64,000 bases of DNA, from the NCBI GenBank assembly GCA_965216915.1, contig CBDCGS010000008.1, positions 62,001 through 126,000 of the forward strand, given 5' to 3'. Below the pieces are notes generated by a model. It made no database searches and had not been told where the DNA came from. It saw nothing but the letters and a program-made list of their open reading frames with translations. Of this stretch, positions 1-7,157 are shown piece by piece. The translations under genes and the position numbers were made by a program. Numbering within the stretch: position 1 is the stretch's first letter; each line of letters starts with the position of its first letter. Source of the DNA: CBDCGS01 sp965216915. GTDB lineage: Bacteria > Pseudomonadota > Alphaproteobacteria > UBA828.

Positions 1-527
1 AACATACCGAACGCCGCGCCGGTGGTTTCCGCGCGGAAGGTCGCGATGATGATGTTGGGCGGCGTGCCGATCAGCGTCACGAGCCCGCCGAGGATTGCGG
101 CGAAGGCGAGCGGCATGAGCACCAATCCCGGCGCATAGTTGCCGCGGCGGGCCGACTTGAGCGCGACCGGCATGAAGAGCGCGAGCGCGCCGACATTGTT
201 GATGAAGGCGGAGAGCGCGGCCGTGATGCCGCCGAGCGCGCCCATCTGCACCGCCGGCCGGTCGCCCGTGCGCGCGCCGAGCTCGTTGGAGAGACGGTTG
301 ATCAGGCTCAGCCCGCCGAGCGCGCGGCTCAGCACAAGCACGGCCGCGACGGTCACGACCGCCGGGTGGCCGAAGCCGACGAAGGCCTCCGCGGGCTTGA
401 CCAACCCGACCACAACGGCGACGAGCAGGCCCGTGAAGGCGATTAGGTCGTAGCGCCAGCGCCCCCAGATGAACAGCACCAGGATGACGACGATGAGCGC
501 GACCATCGTCATTTGATCAGCGGTCAT
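1..527 (-). CDS. SLC13/CitT-type membrane permease (N-terminal part, runs off window)
   Basis: About 175 N-terminal residues of a polytopic membrane protein are visible, read leftward from an ATG at 527; the rest lies outside the window. Hydrophobic helices start at once (residues ~7-22 and ~28-45). Two SLC13/ArsB-type signatures follow: SAFINNVGALALFMPVA and VTLIGTPPNIIIA. These asparagine-rich re-entrant loops bind the anion and Na+ in divalent anion:Na+ symporters of this family. Substrate (sulfate, dicarboxylate or other anion) cannot be told. It is divergent from the NmrA-type gene at 669. The family is secure; the substrate is not. Confidence 0.85.
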   Translation of the reverse strand, partial: MTADQMTMVALIVVILVLFIWGRWRYDLIAFTGLLVAVVVGLVKPAEAFVGFGHPAVVTVAAVLVLSRALGGLSLINRLSNELGARTGDRPAVQMGALGGITAALSAFINNVGALALFMPVALKSARRGNYAPGLVLMPLAFAAILGGLVTLIGTPPNIIIATFRAETTGAAFGM

Positions 528-668
528 GGCGGGCTTATTTACGCGACATTCGCGCGGCGGGATAGCGCGGAGACGCCAAGAGCTTGGATCGGCCCGCGTG
601 CGAGCCGGCGTTGCGCCCGGCGCGCGGGCGTCGGAAGATGGTGGCGGCTGCGAGGGGGAGGGCGAGGC

Positions 669-1523
669 ATGATCCTGCTGACAGGGGCAACCGGCACAAC
701 CGGGCGCGAGACCGTGCGCCAACTGCGCGCGACCGGTGCGCCGTTTCGTGTGATGAGCCGCGATGTTGCGCGCGCCAAGGCGCAGCTCGGTGATGATCTC
801 GACTGTGTTGCGGGCGATTTCGCCGCGCCCGAGTCGTTGGCGGCGGCGTTCGACGGCATCGAGCGGCTCTCGCTGCTGTGCGCATCCGTGCCGGGGATCG
901 TCGAGCTCGAGCTCAATGCCGTGGCTGCGGCGAAGCGGGCGGGCATCAAGCTCATCGTCAAGATGTCGGCGATCCAATCCGCGCCCGACGCGCCGACCAC
1001 GATCCGCCGTTGGCATGGCGCGATCGAGCAGCGCATCGCGGAGTCCGGAATCGCCTACACCCATCTCTGGCCGAACGCCTTCATGCAGAACTTCACGCGC
1101 TTTGCGCCCTTCATCCGCGACCAGGGCGTGTTCTACGCGCCGCTCGGCGATGCGCGCATCTCGCTGGTCGACGTGGTCGACGTTGCCGCCGTCACCGTCG
1201 CCGCGCTCACGGAGGACGGGCACGCCGGCCAAACCTACGAGCTGACCGGCCCCGAGGCGCTCACCTACGCCGATTGCGCGGCAATCCTGACGCGCGCGCT
1301 CGACAAGCCCGTCCGCTACGAATCGGTGGACGATGCGGCGGCGCGTCAAGCGCTTGCGGATGCCGGCATCGCGCCGGTGCTGGCCGAGGCGCTCGTCGAG
1401 ATCGACGGCTTGTTCCGCGATGGCTTCGGCGCGCCGGTCACCGATCTCGTCGAGCGCATCACCGGGCGCGCGCCGCGCAGCTTCGAGGCCTTCGCGCGCG
1501 ACAATCTCGCGCTTTTCCGCTAG
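669..1523 (+). CDS. NmrA-like / atypical short-chain NAD(P)-binding oxidoreductase
   Basis: A 284-residue Rossmann protein. It opens MILLTGATGTTGRETVRQL, with the GxxGxxG dinucleotide-binding loop at residues 5-11. The body has the layout of NmrA/HSCARG and azoreductase-like SDRs (a 'MSRDVARAK' cofactor-selectivity segment, then an 'IKLIVKMSAIQSA' strand), and it lacks the usual YxxxK pair at the expected spot. The ATG at 669 was chosen because the Rossmann fold starts there and a GAGGGGGAGGG tract lies just upstream; an upstream extension to 513 has shadow-like composition. Likely a redox sensor or NAD(P)H-dependent reductase of unknown substrate. Its TAG stop coincides with the CTAG end of a dispersed repeat. 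Confidence 0.85.
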   Translation: MILLTGATGTTGRETVRQLRATGAPFRVMSRDVARAKAQLGDDLDCVAGDFAAPESLAAAFDGIERLSLLCASVPGIVELELNAVAAAKRAGIKLIVKMSAIQSAPDAPTTIRRWHGAIEQRIAESGIAYTHLWPNAFMQNFTRFAPFIRDQGVFYAPLGDARISLVDVVDVAAVTVAALTEDGHAGQTYELTGPEALTYADCAAILTRALDKPVRYESVDDAAARQALADAGIAPVLAEALVEIDGLFRDGFGAPVTDLVERITGRAPRSFEAFARDNLALFR

Positions 1524-1625
1524 CGCATGTCACGCGCGCCTATGCTCACGCGAATGCTCTATCCCACTGAAATTGACGCAAATGCGTCGTCGCAGGTGGT
1601 CCCACTTGCTCGGGATTTGCTCTAG
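1520..1625 (+). repeat. MITE-like intergenic repeat, copy 1 (106 bp, CTAG ends)
   Basis: This 106-bp stretch matches the reverse complement of 7052-7157 along almost its whole length, for example TATGCTCACGCGAATGCTC and TTGACGCAAATGCGTCGTCG. A 51-bp partial copy lies at 3019-3069. Both ends are CTAG, and in copy 2 the ends form a short inverted repeat (CTAGAGCA). The left CTAG supplies the TAG stop of the preceding reductase gene. It codes for nothing; short CTAG-bounded repeats like this are common between alphaproteobacterial genes. Confidence 0.8.
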
Positions 1626-1645
1626 CGTCGAAGGGAGACCGAACG

Positions 1646-2557
1646 ATGAGCGAAGCCTATCCGCGCGACATGGTCGGCTATGGCCGCAACCCGCCCCATC
1701 CCGACTGGCCGGGCGGCGCGCGCATCGCCGTGCAGCTCGTGATCAACTACGAGGAAGGCGCCGAGAACAACATCCTGCATGGCGATGCGGGCTCGGAGAC
1801 GCTGCTCACCGAGTTCGGCTTCGCGGAACCGCACCTCGGCGAGCGGGCGCTGCCGATCGAATCGATGTACGAATTTGGCAGCCGCGTCGGCTTCTGGCGG
1901 CTACACCGCGAATTCACCGCGCGCGGCATCCCGATCACCGTGTTCGGCGTGGCGATGGCGCTCGCCCGCAACCCGGATGCGGTGGCCGCGATGGGTGACG
2001 CGGGCTGGGAGATCGCGAGCCACGGCTATCGCTGGATCGACCATCACGGCATGCCCGAGGCCGAGGAGCGCGAACACATCGCGAAGGCGATCGCGCTGCA
2101 GACCGAGGTCGCGGGTGCGCGCCCGCTCGGCTACTTCCTCGGCCGGCGCAGCGCCAACACGGTGCGCCTCGTCGCGGAGGAGGGCGGCTTCCTCTATAGC
2201 CAAGACAGCTACGCCGACGAGATCCCCTATTGGGTGCGCGAGGCGGGCCGGCCGTTCCTGCTCATCCCCTACACCGCCGACCACAACGACCACCGCTTCG
2301 CCACCACGCCGGGCTTCGACTGGGGCGAGCCCTTCTTCGCCTATCTGCGCGACGCTTTCGACGTGCTTTATGCCGAGGGTGCGGCGCGCCCACGCCTCAT
2401 GAACATCGGCCTCCATTGCCGCCTGGTCGGCCGCCCCGGCCGCATGGCCGCGCTGCAACGCTTCCTCGACCACGCCCAAGGCCATGAGGGTGTGTGGTTC
2501 TGCCGCGGCATCGACATCGCCGAGCACTGGCACGAACGCTTCCCGCCGGAGGCCTAG
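1646..2557 (+). CDS. puuE: Allantoinase, PuuE type (polysaccharide deacetylase fold)
   Basis: 303 residues, the normal PuuE length. The N-terminus carries the conserved PuuE block (RDMVGYGRNPPHPDWPGGAR, then LVINYEEGAENNILHGD). PuuE hydrolyses allantoin to allantoate in ureide and purine degradation. The deacetylase-fold motif reads SHGYRWIDHHGMPEAEE, with HxxxW in place of the HxxxH metal site, which fits the known cofactor-independent PuuE enzymes. No other purine-degradation gene is adjacent. The ATG at 1646 is preceded by a GAAGGGAG ribosome-binding site. Paralogous deacetylases share the fold, so the symbol is given with moderate confidence. Confidence 0.85.
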   Translation: MSEAYPRDMVGYGRNPPHPDWPGGARIAVQLVINYEEGAENNILHGDAGSETLLTEFGFAEPHLGERALPIESMYEFGSRVGFWRLHREFTARGIPITVFGVAMALARNPDAVAAMGDAGWEIASHGYRWIDHHGMPEAEEREHIAKAIALQTEVAGARPLGYFLGRRSANTVRLVAEEGGFLYSQDSYADEIPYWVREAGRPFLLIPYTADHNDHRFATTPGFDWGEPFFAYLRDAFDVLYAEGAARPRLMNIGLHCRLVGRPGRMAALQRFLDHAQGHEGVWFCRGIDIAEHWHERFPPEA

Positions 2558-2756
2558 GCCGAACGCCGCTCCCCGCTCACTGTAAACCCGGCGCGCCGCC
2601 CCCGCCGTCGGCCGCATCGCCCTTGAGCCCGAAGGTGGTGCTGGCCGCCGCATGGCTCTGCCGCGCGCATGAGCGCGGGAGGCCAACGGCCGCGTGGCGT
2701 TCGATGCCGTGGCACGGTCGCCGACACCGGCGTCGGACGTCGGCACGCGGTCGATG

Positions 2757-3045
2757 GCAACCCGACGGGCGGCGGCACCAACACTCTGGCCGCTCGACGT
2801 CGACGGGCGTTACGCCGTCTATGCGCTGGAGCGCGCATGCCGACCGCAACGCCACCGCGGATTACACGGCGCACCACGCGGGCGGCACGACCACGGTCAC
2901 CTACAACCAGCAGACCGACGGCGGCGCGTGGAAGCCGTTCGGGGTCTACGACATCGAGACAGCCGAAAACCACCCCGTGGTGCTCGCCGACACCGGCGCC
3001 GGCGACACGATCAATGGCATTGACGCAAGCCTCGTCGCAGGTGAT
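2757..3045 (+). pseudogene. Decayed golvesin C-terminal-like domain fragment (frameshifted)
   Basis: Two frames together spell a golvesin/xanthan-lyase-type beta-sandwich. One frame gives VDGRYAVYA ending near 2826. The next frame continues at once with WSAHADRNATADYT, AHHAGGTTTVTYNQQTDGG and GVYDIETAENHPVVLADT. Intact domains read 'GRYxVYARW(S/T)AHxNR', so the break looks like a two-base loss or one-base gain near 2826. No start codon with a ribosome-binding site and no upstream partner remain, and the 3' end runs into a repeat copy. It is read as the relic of a larger secreted carbohydrate-active or adhesin-type protein. Confidence 0.55.
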
Positions 3046-3069
3046 GCCACCTGCGCGGGATTTGCCTAG
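3019..3069 (+). repeat. MITE-like intergenic repeat, copy 3 (right-half remnant)
   Basis: It matches the right half of the 106-bp repeat seen at 1520-1625 and 7052-7157: ATTGACGCAA, TCGTCGCAGGTGATGCCACC and GCGGGATTTG, ending CTAG, with small deletions. The final CTAG overlaps the stop codon of the malonyl-CoA decarboxylase gene on the minus strand. The left half is missing and the copy joins the golvesin-type relic. Confidence 0.65.
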
Positions 3070-4559
3070 CGTGCCAGGCGGGTGACCTCGGTGGCGGCGA
3101 TGACTTTGCCGTTCTTGACGTACTCTTCGTGGTTCTTCTCGATGGTCTTGAGGTCGTAGAGATAGTTGACCAGGAGCCCCGCGGCGCTCTTGATCCCGCG
3201 CGGCGAGAGGTCGCCCTGCCAGTTGATCCGCTCGAGCCGCGCGCCGTTGCGCAAATGAAAGCGTGCGACGGGATCCAACGGCTGGCCGTCGTCGCTCGCA
3301 TGCACGAGGTAGCGCGCGCAGAGCCGCATCAGCGGCCCTTTCATCGCCTCGCCGAGCTGCGCATCGCGCTCCCAGCCGGCCGCATCCAGGCCCGTCAAGG
3401 CCGCGGCGTCCCGCTCGGAGATCGCGTCGTCGGCTTGGGCGAGCCGCGCGGCCAGCCACCGGCGGAAGCCGGGCACGGGCGAGAGTGTCGCGAACGTCTT
3501 GAGGTGCGGCAGATCGCGCCGCAGCTCGAGCACCACCTGCTTGATGAGGAAGTTGCCGAACGAGATGCCGCGCAAGCCCGCCTGGCAATTGTTGATGGAA
3601 TAGAAGATCGCGGTGTCGGCGTCGGTCGGATGAACCGGATCGTCGTCGCGGTCGAGAATCGCGCGAATGGTGCGTGCCATGCCGCGCACCAGCGCGACCT
3701 CGACGAAGATCAGCGGCTCATCCGGCAATGCGGGATGAAAGAAGGCAAAGCATCGGCGATCGGCGGCGAGGCGGCGGCGCAGATCATCCCAGCCCTCCAT
3801 GCGGTGCACGGTTTCATAGGCCATGACCTTCGCGAGAATCGAGGCCGACGTGTCCCAATCGATCTGTTGAAAATAGAGGAAGCCCCGGTTGAACCAGGAT
3901 GCGAGCAGGTGTTTGAGATCGGCGTCGACGGCACGAAGCGTCGGGTGGGCAGGGAGGAGACGCAGGATGTCCTCGCGCATGCCGACCAGCGTCGCGGTGC
4001 CGTTGGGCGCCATGTTGATCCGGCGGAAGAGCTCCTGCCGGGGCGCTTCCACGGCGTCTGTGAGGGCCATGAGCGCTGCGAAGTCGCGCGTCTTGTCGTA
4101 GGTCCGGGCCACGTTGGTGACGGCCTCGGGGTCGACGCCGAAGTCCGCCTCGAGCATTAGGAAGAATTGCAGGCGCTCCTCGTCGGTCTGCGCGTCGAAG
4201 GCATCGCAGATCTCGCGCGCGATCGCTGTGCCCGAGGCTTCGCCGCGCGTCGACAAGAGCGCCCGGCAGAGCGCGCCGATGGGCTCGGTTTGCGATCGCG
4301 CACCGGCGGAGCCCCGCCGCAACAGCTCGCGTCCGGCATCGGCAACCGAATTGAGCAGCTGATTGAGCCGCCCCGAGGTGAGCGGCGTGCGTCCGCGCAG
4401 CGGCCCCGTCGCGGCTGCGGCAGATCTCGGGGAGCCCGCCGGATCGTCGTCGCGCGCCGGCGCGGCGGCGGCAGGCTCCGAAACGGCCGCGGATCTCCCG
4501 TGCCCTGATCCGTCCGACGGGACGGGCGCGGCGCCGGGTGGCTCGGTCTGCTCGCTCAT
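3066..4559 (-). CDS. Malonyl-CoA decarboxylase
   Basis: 497 residues. It converts malonyl-CoA to acetyl-CoA and CO2, for malonate use or to limit the malonyl-CoA pool. The first ~75 residues are a Pro/Ala/Asp-rich, probably disordered extension absent from many bacterial homologues. The helical N-terminal domain follows, then the GNAT-like catalytic domain. Visible catalytic blocks are FYSINNCQAGLRGISFG, with the Ser of the human enzyme's catalytic site; FATLSPVPGFRRWL; and ARFHLRNGARLERINW, with the catalytic His. No malonyl-CoA synthetase gene is adjacent. The stop TAG is shared with the CTAG end of a repeat remnant. Confidence 0.93.
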   Translation of the reverse strand: MSEQTEPPGAAPVPSDGSGHGRSAAVSEPAAAAPARDDDPAGSPRSAAAATGPLRGRTPLTSGRLNQLLNSVADAGRELLRRGSAGARSQTEPIGALCRALLSTRGEASGTAIAREICDAFDAQTDEERLQFFLMLEADFGVDPEAVTNVARTYDKTRDFAALMALTDAVEAPRQELFRRINMAPNGTATLVGMREDILRLLPAHPTLRAVDADLKHLLASWFNRGFLYFQQIDWDTSASILAKVMAYETVHRMEGWDDLRRRLAADRRCFAFFHPALPDEPLIFVEVALVRGMARTIRAILDRDDDPVHPTDADTAIFYSINNCQAGLRGISFGNFLIKQVVLELRRDLPHLKTFATLSPVPGFRRWLAARLAQADDAISERDAAALTGLDAAGWERDAQLGEAMKGPLMRLCARYLVHASDDGQPLDPVARFHLRNGARLERINWQGDLSPRGIKSAAGLLVNYLYDLKTIEKNHEEYVKNGKVIAATEVTRLAR

Positions 4560-5153
4560 GATCTCCCGTTTCGCGCAACCCGGCGGCTGTCCGCATCCGT
4601 ACCGAAGCGCCGGGTGGCAGCCCCATCAACGCGCTGATCGCGGCTCAGTGTAGCATGAGACGCGTGGACAGGCTCCGCGCCCCCTTGCTCGGCAACGCTG
4701 TCGACGCTGGTGGCGAGGGTGAGACGCAGCGGCGCTCTGAACGGCGCCCGGGCGTGCAGGCTGAGGTCGGGTCACACTGGCCCGTGTCGCGGGCGCCGCC
4801 GACCAAGCCGTGGTCTATCGCTTGGCGCTTGCGATGCAGAAGGCCTCGGCGCCCCTCAGGGCCGCAGATGCGGCAACGTGTTGGTCAATGCATCAGTGCC
4901 CTTAGCAGGCAAGCACCGCCAAGGCCCCCTTCGCGTGTTTCCCAGAGGCCACGATCGCGGGCTCAGTGCTCGCCGACATCGCCCTAATCTATTTGATTTG
5001 ACGCGTGTTGTTTTGTTGCCGAGACGGAGAATACCCCCGCGCTGCCGGGATCTCCGGGATCACCCCAAACGCTTAATTAAGATCACGGCGCTACCGTACA
5101 AAGAGGCGCTGTTAAGTATCGCATCCATTACACGTCAAAGTGCGAGGCGACCG
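4560..5153 (+). other. 594-bp intergenic region without a convincing gene
   Basis: The first ~400 bases have the GC-rich composition of the host genome, and every reading frame gives Arg/Pro-rich shadow translation. From about 4980 the base composition shifts toward AT (TTTGATTTGACGCG, TTAATTAAGATC), leading into the lower-GC H-NOX gene. A promoter for the H-NOX/kinase pair probably sits in 4980-5150, but no clear -35/-10 pair was found. Confidence 0.5.
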
Positions 5154-5699
5154 ATGAAGGGCGTTATTTTCACAGAATTTCTTGAGATGGTTTCTAGCAA
5201 GTTCGGCGACGAGATTGTCGAAGAAATCATAGATAGATCGAATCTCCCTTCGGGGGGCGCCTACACCACCGTCGGCACGTACAATTATCGCGAAATCGTC
5301 AGCTTATCGACCAACCTCAGCGCAGCCACAAACATTCCGCTGCCGGACCTCCTGAACCATTTCGGCCGCCACCTATTCGCCCGGTTCGTCGAGCTCTATC
5401 CGGGTTTCTTTGAATCCGTAAACGGAAGCCTGGCGTTTTTGGACTCGGTGGAAACTTATATTCATGTAGAAGTCAAAAAACTATATACTGACGCAGAACT
5501 TCCAAGATTTGAAAGTATTCAGGATGACGACAATGAGATGAAATTAACATATTTTTCGTGCCGGCCGCTGGGCGATCTATGCCATGGCTTGATCGAGGGT
5601 TGTCTTGCGCACTTCAACGATGGATTCGTTTGCGAGCGCGTGTCTGAAACAGCGGATGTTGATGCTGGCACCACCTTTTATTTAAGACGTGCCGCGTGA
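5154..5699 (+). CDS. H-NOX heme nitric-oxide sensor protein
   Basis: 181 residues, full length for a stand-alone H-NOX domain. It binds ferrous heme and senses NO in the cytoplasm. The proximal heme ligand is H104 (in ETYIHVEVKKLY). The propionate-binding YxSxR motif is Y133-x-S135-x-R137. The position of the distal Tyr used by O2-binding H-NOX proteins (five residues after that Arg) is L142, which predicts an NO-selective protein. C136, C143, C150 and C160 could take part in the zinc or thiol chemistry reported for some H-NOX proteins. The ATG at 5154 matches the family start. The kinase gene begins 4 bp after the stop, so the two form a sensor-kinase operon. Confidence 0.93.
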   Translation: MKGVIFTEFLEMVSSKFGDEIVEEIIDRSNLPSGGAYTTVGTYNYREIVSLSTNLSAATNIPLPDLLNHFGRHLFARFVELYPGFFESVNGSLAFLDSVETYIHVEVKKLYTDAELPRFESIQDDDNEMKLTYFSCRPLGDLCHGLIEGCLAHFNDGFVCERVSETADVDAGTTFYLRRAA

Positions 5700-5703
5700 C
5701 ATC

Positions 5704-6960
5704 ATGGATCGCATCGAAATTCTTGAGAAGCGTCTCACTCGCGAGCGCCGTGCTCGAAAGGAGGCAGAATCGCTTCTGGAAACCAAGAGTTTTGAGCTCT
5801 ATGAGGTCAACAAAGCGCTGACGGCTGCGAGCCAAGCGAAATCCGAATTCCTTGCCAATGTGAGCCACGAACTTCGGACGCCGATGAATGGTGTGCTGGG
5901 GATGGCGGGATTGCTATTGAGGAGCGATCTCACTCAACAACAAAGGAATCAGGCGGAAAAAATTCAACAATCCGGCGAAGCACTTCTTCATCTTCTCAAC
6001 AATATTCTTGACCTTTCCAAAATAGAAGCCGGACATGTCGAGCTAGAGACTGTCGATTTCGACCTTGATCAGGTGGTCGGGGGCGCGACGGGGGTGATGG
6101 AGTCTCGAGCTCAGCAAAAAGGGCTCAAGCTGAGTTATGACATACACCCTGACGTGCCGCTCAACCTAAAAGGGGATTATCTTCGTCTTCAGCAAATTCT
6201 TTATAACTTGATCGGCAACGCGATTAAGTTCACCGAAGAGGGCCGTATCGAAGTCCGACTGACCTGTCCGACCAGCGCCGAAGCGAAAACGAAGATTCGG
6301 TTCGAGGTTTCCGATACCGGAATCGGCATCCACGAAGAAGCCATCGCCTCGATATTCGATTCGTTCTCGCAGGCCGACAGTTCGACGACACGCCTCTACG
6401 GCGGTACCGGCCTCGGGCTGTCGATCTGCAAGCAGCTCGTGGAGTCCCTGGGCGGGGAAATTGGGGTCGCAAGCACCGTGGGCGTCGGCTCGACTTTCTG
6501 GTTTACGATCGCGTGTGAACGGGGAACGGGCGCGCGACCAAGCACCGACGGCGATCCCCCGGCCGAGGTCGACACCAGCGTCGGCCGGCCCTTGCGGATC
6601 TTGGTCGCCGACGACAACGTCGTGAATCAGGAAGTCATCGCCATGACGCTGGAGTATGACGGTCATTCGGTCATTTGCGTCAGCAATGGCGCCGAGGCGG
6701 TGAAAGCGGTTCAGCAGACCGCCTACGACGTGGTCCTCATGGACATTCAAATGCCCGAGATGGACGGTCTCGTCGCCACCAAACAGATTCGCGCATTGCC
6801 GGGTGACGTCGCAAACATCCCCATCATGGCGCTGACAGCCAACGCCATGGTCGGCGATCGGGAAAGCTACCTAGCGGCCGGAATGGACGAATACGCCTCC
6901 AAGCCCGTCGATTCCACAGAGATTCTGGGTAAGATCCGCACGTTGGTGGCAGGCTCCTAA
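5704..6960 (+). CDS. Hybrid sensor histidine kinase, probable H-NOX partner
   Basis: 418 residues with no transmembrane segment. In order: a coiled coil (~5-45); HisKA with phospho-acceptor H55 in FLANVSHELRTPMNG; HATPase_c with N-box N172, DTGIG at 204-208 and GGTGLGLS; and a C-terminal receiver with acidic D303/D304, phospho-acceptor D347 (VVLMDIQMPEMDG) and K400. There is no input domain of its own, which matches kinases whose activity is set by a co-encoded H-NOX protein. The ATG at 5704 avoids overlap with the H-NOX stop. No effector (HPt or output regulator) follows, so the phosphorelay must continue elsewhere. GC content is lower than in neighbouring genes, suggesting transfer of the pair. 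Confidence 0.92.
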   Translation: MDRIEILEKRLTRERRARKEAESLLETKSFELYEVNKALTAASQAKSEFLANVSHELRTPMNGVLGMAGLLLRSDLTQQQRNQAEKIQQSGEALLHLLNNILDLSKIEAGHVELETVDFDLDQVVGGATGVMESRAQQKGLKLSYDIHPDVPLNLKGDYLRLQQILYNLIGNAIKFTEEGRIEVRLTCPTSAEAKTKIRFEVSDTGIGIHEEAIASIFDSFSQADSSTTRLYGGTGLGLSICKQLVESLGGEIGVASTVGVGSTFWFTIACERGTGARPSTDGDPPAEVDTSVGRPLRILVADDNVVNQEVIAMTLEYDGHSVICVSNGAEAVKAVQQTAYDVVLMDIQMPEMDGLVATKQIRALPGDVANIPIMALTANAMVGDRESYLAAGMDEYASKPVDSTEILGKIRTLVAGS

Positions 6961-7051
6961 CGATCTCCTCGCCGAGAGCCCATCGATTGGCTGCTGTGAG
7001 CCCCTTGGGGTCCCCCAGCCATGAGTTTGCACATGCGCCGCACGCCGCTCC

Positions 7052-7157
7052 CTAGAGCAAATCCCGAGCAGGTGGAATCATCTGCGACGACGCATTTGCG
7101 TCAATTCCAACCAGATCGAGCATTCGCGTGAGCATAGGCGAGCGCGAAATGCTCTAG
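7052..7157 (-). repeat. MITE-like intergenic repeat, copy 2 (106 bp, inverted orientation)
   Basis: A full-length copy in the opposite orientation to 1520-1625. The ends are inverted repeats: the minus strand begins CTAGAGCATTTCGCG and ends GGGATTTGCTCTAG, giving matching CTAGAGCA termini. The CTAG at 7154-7157 provides the TAG stop of the penicillin-acylase-like gene. Confidence 0.8.
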
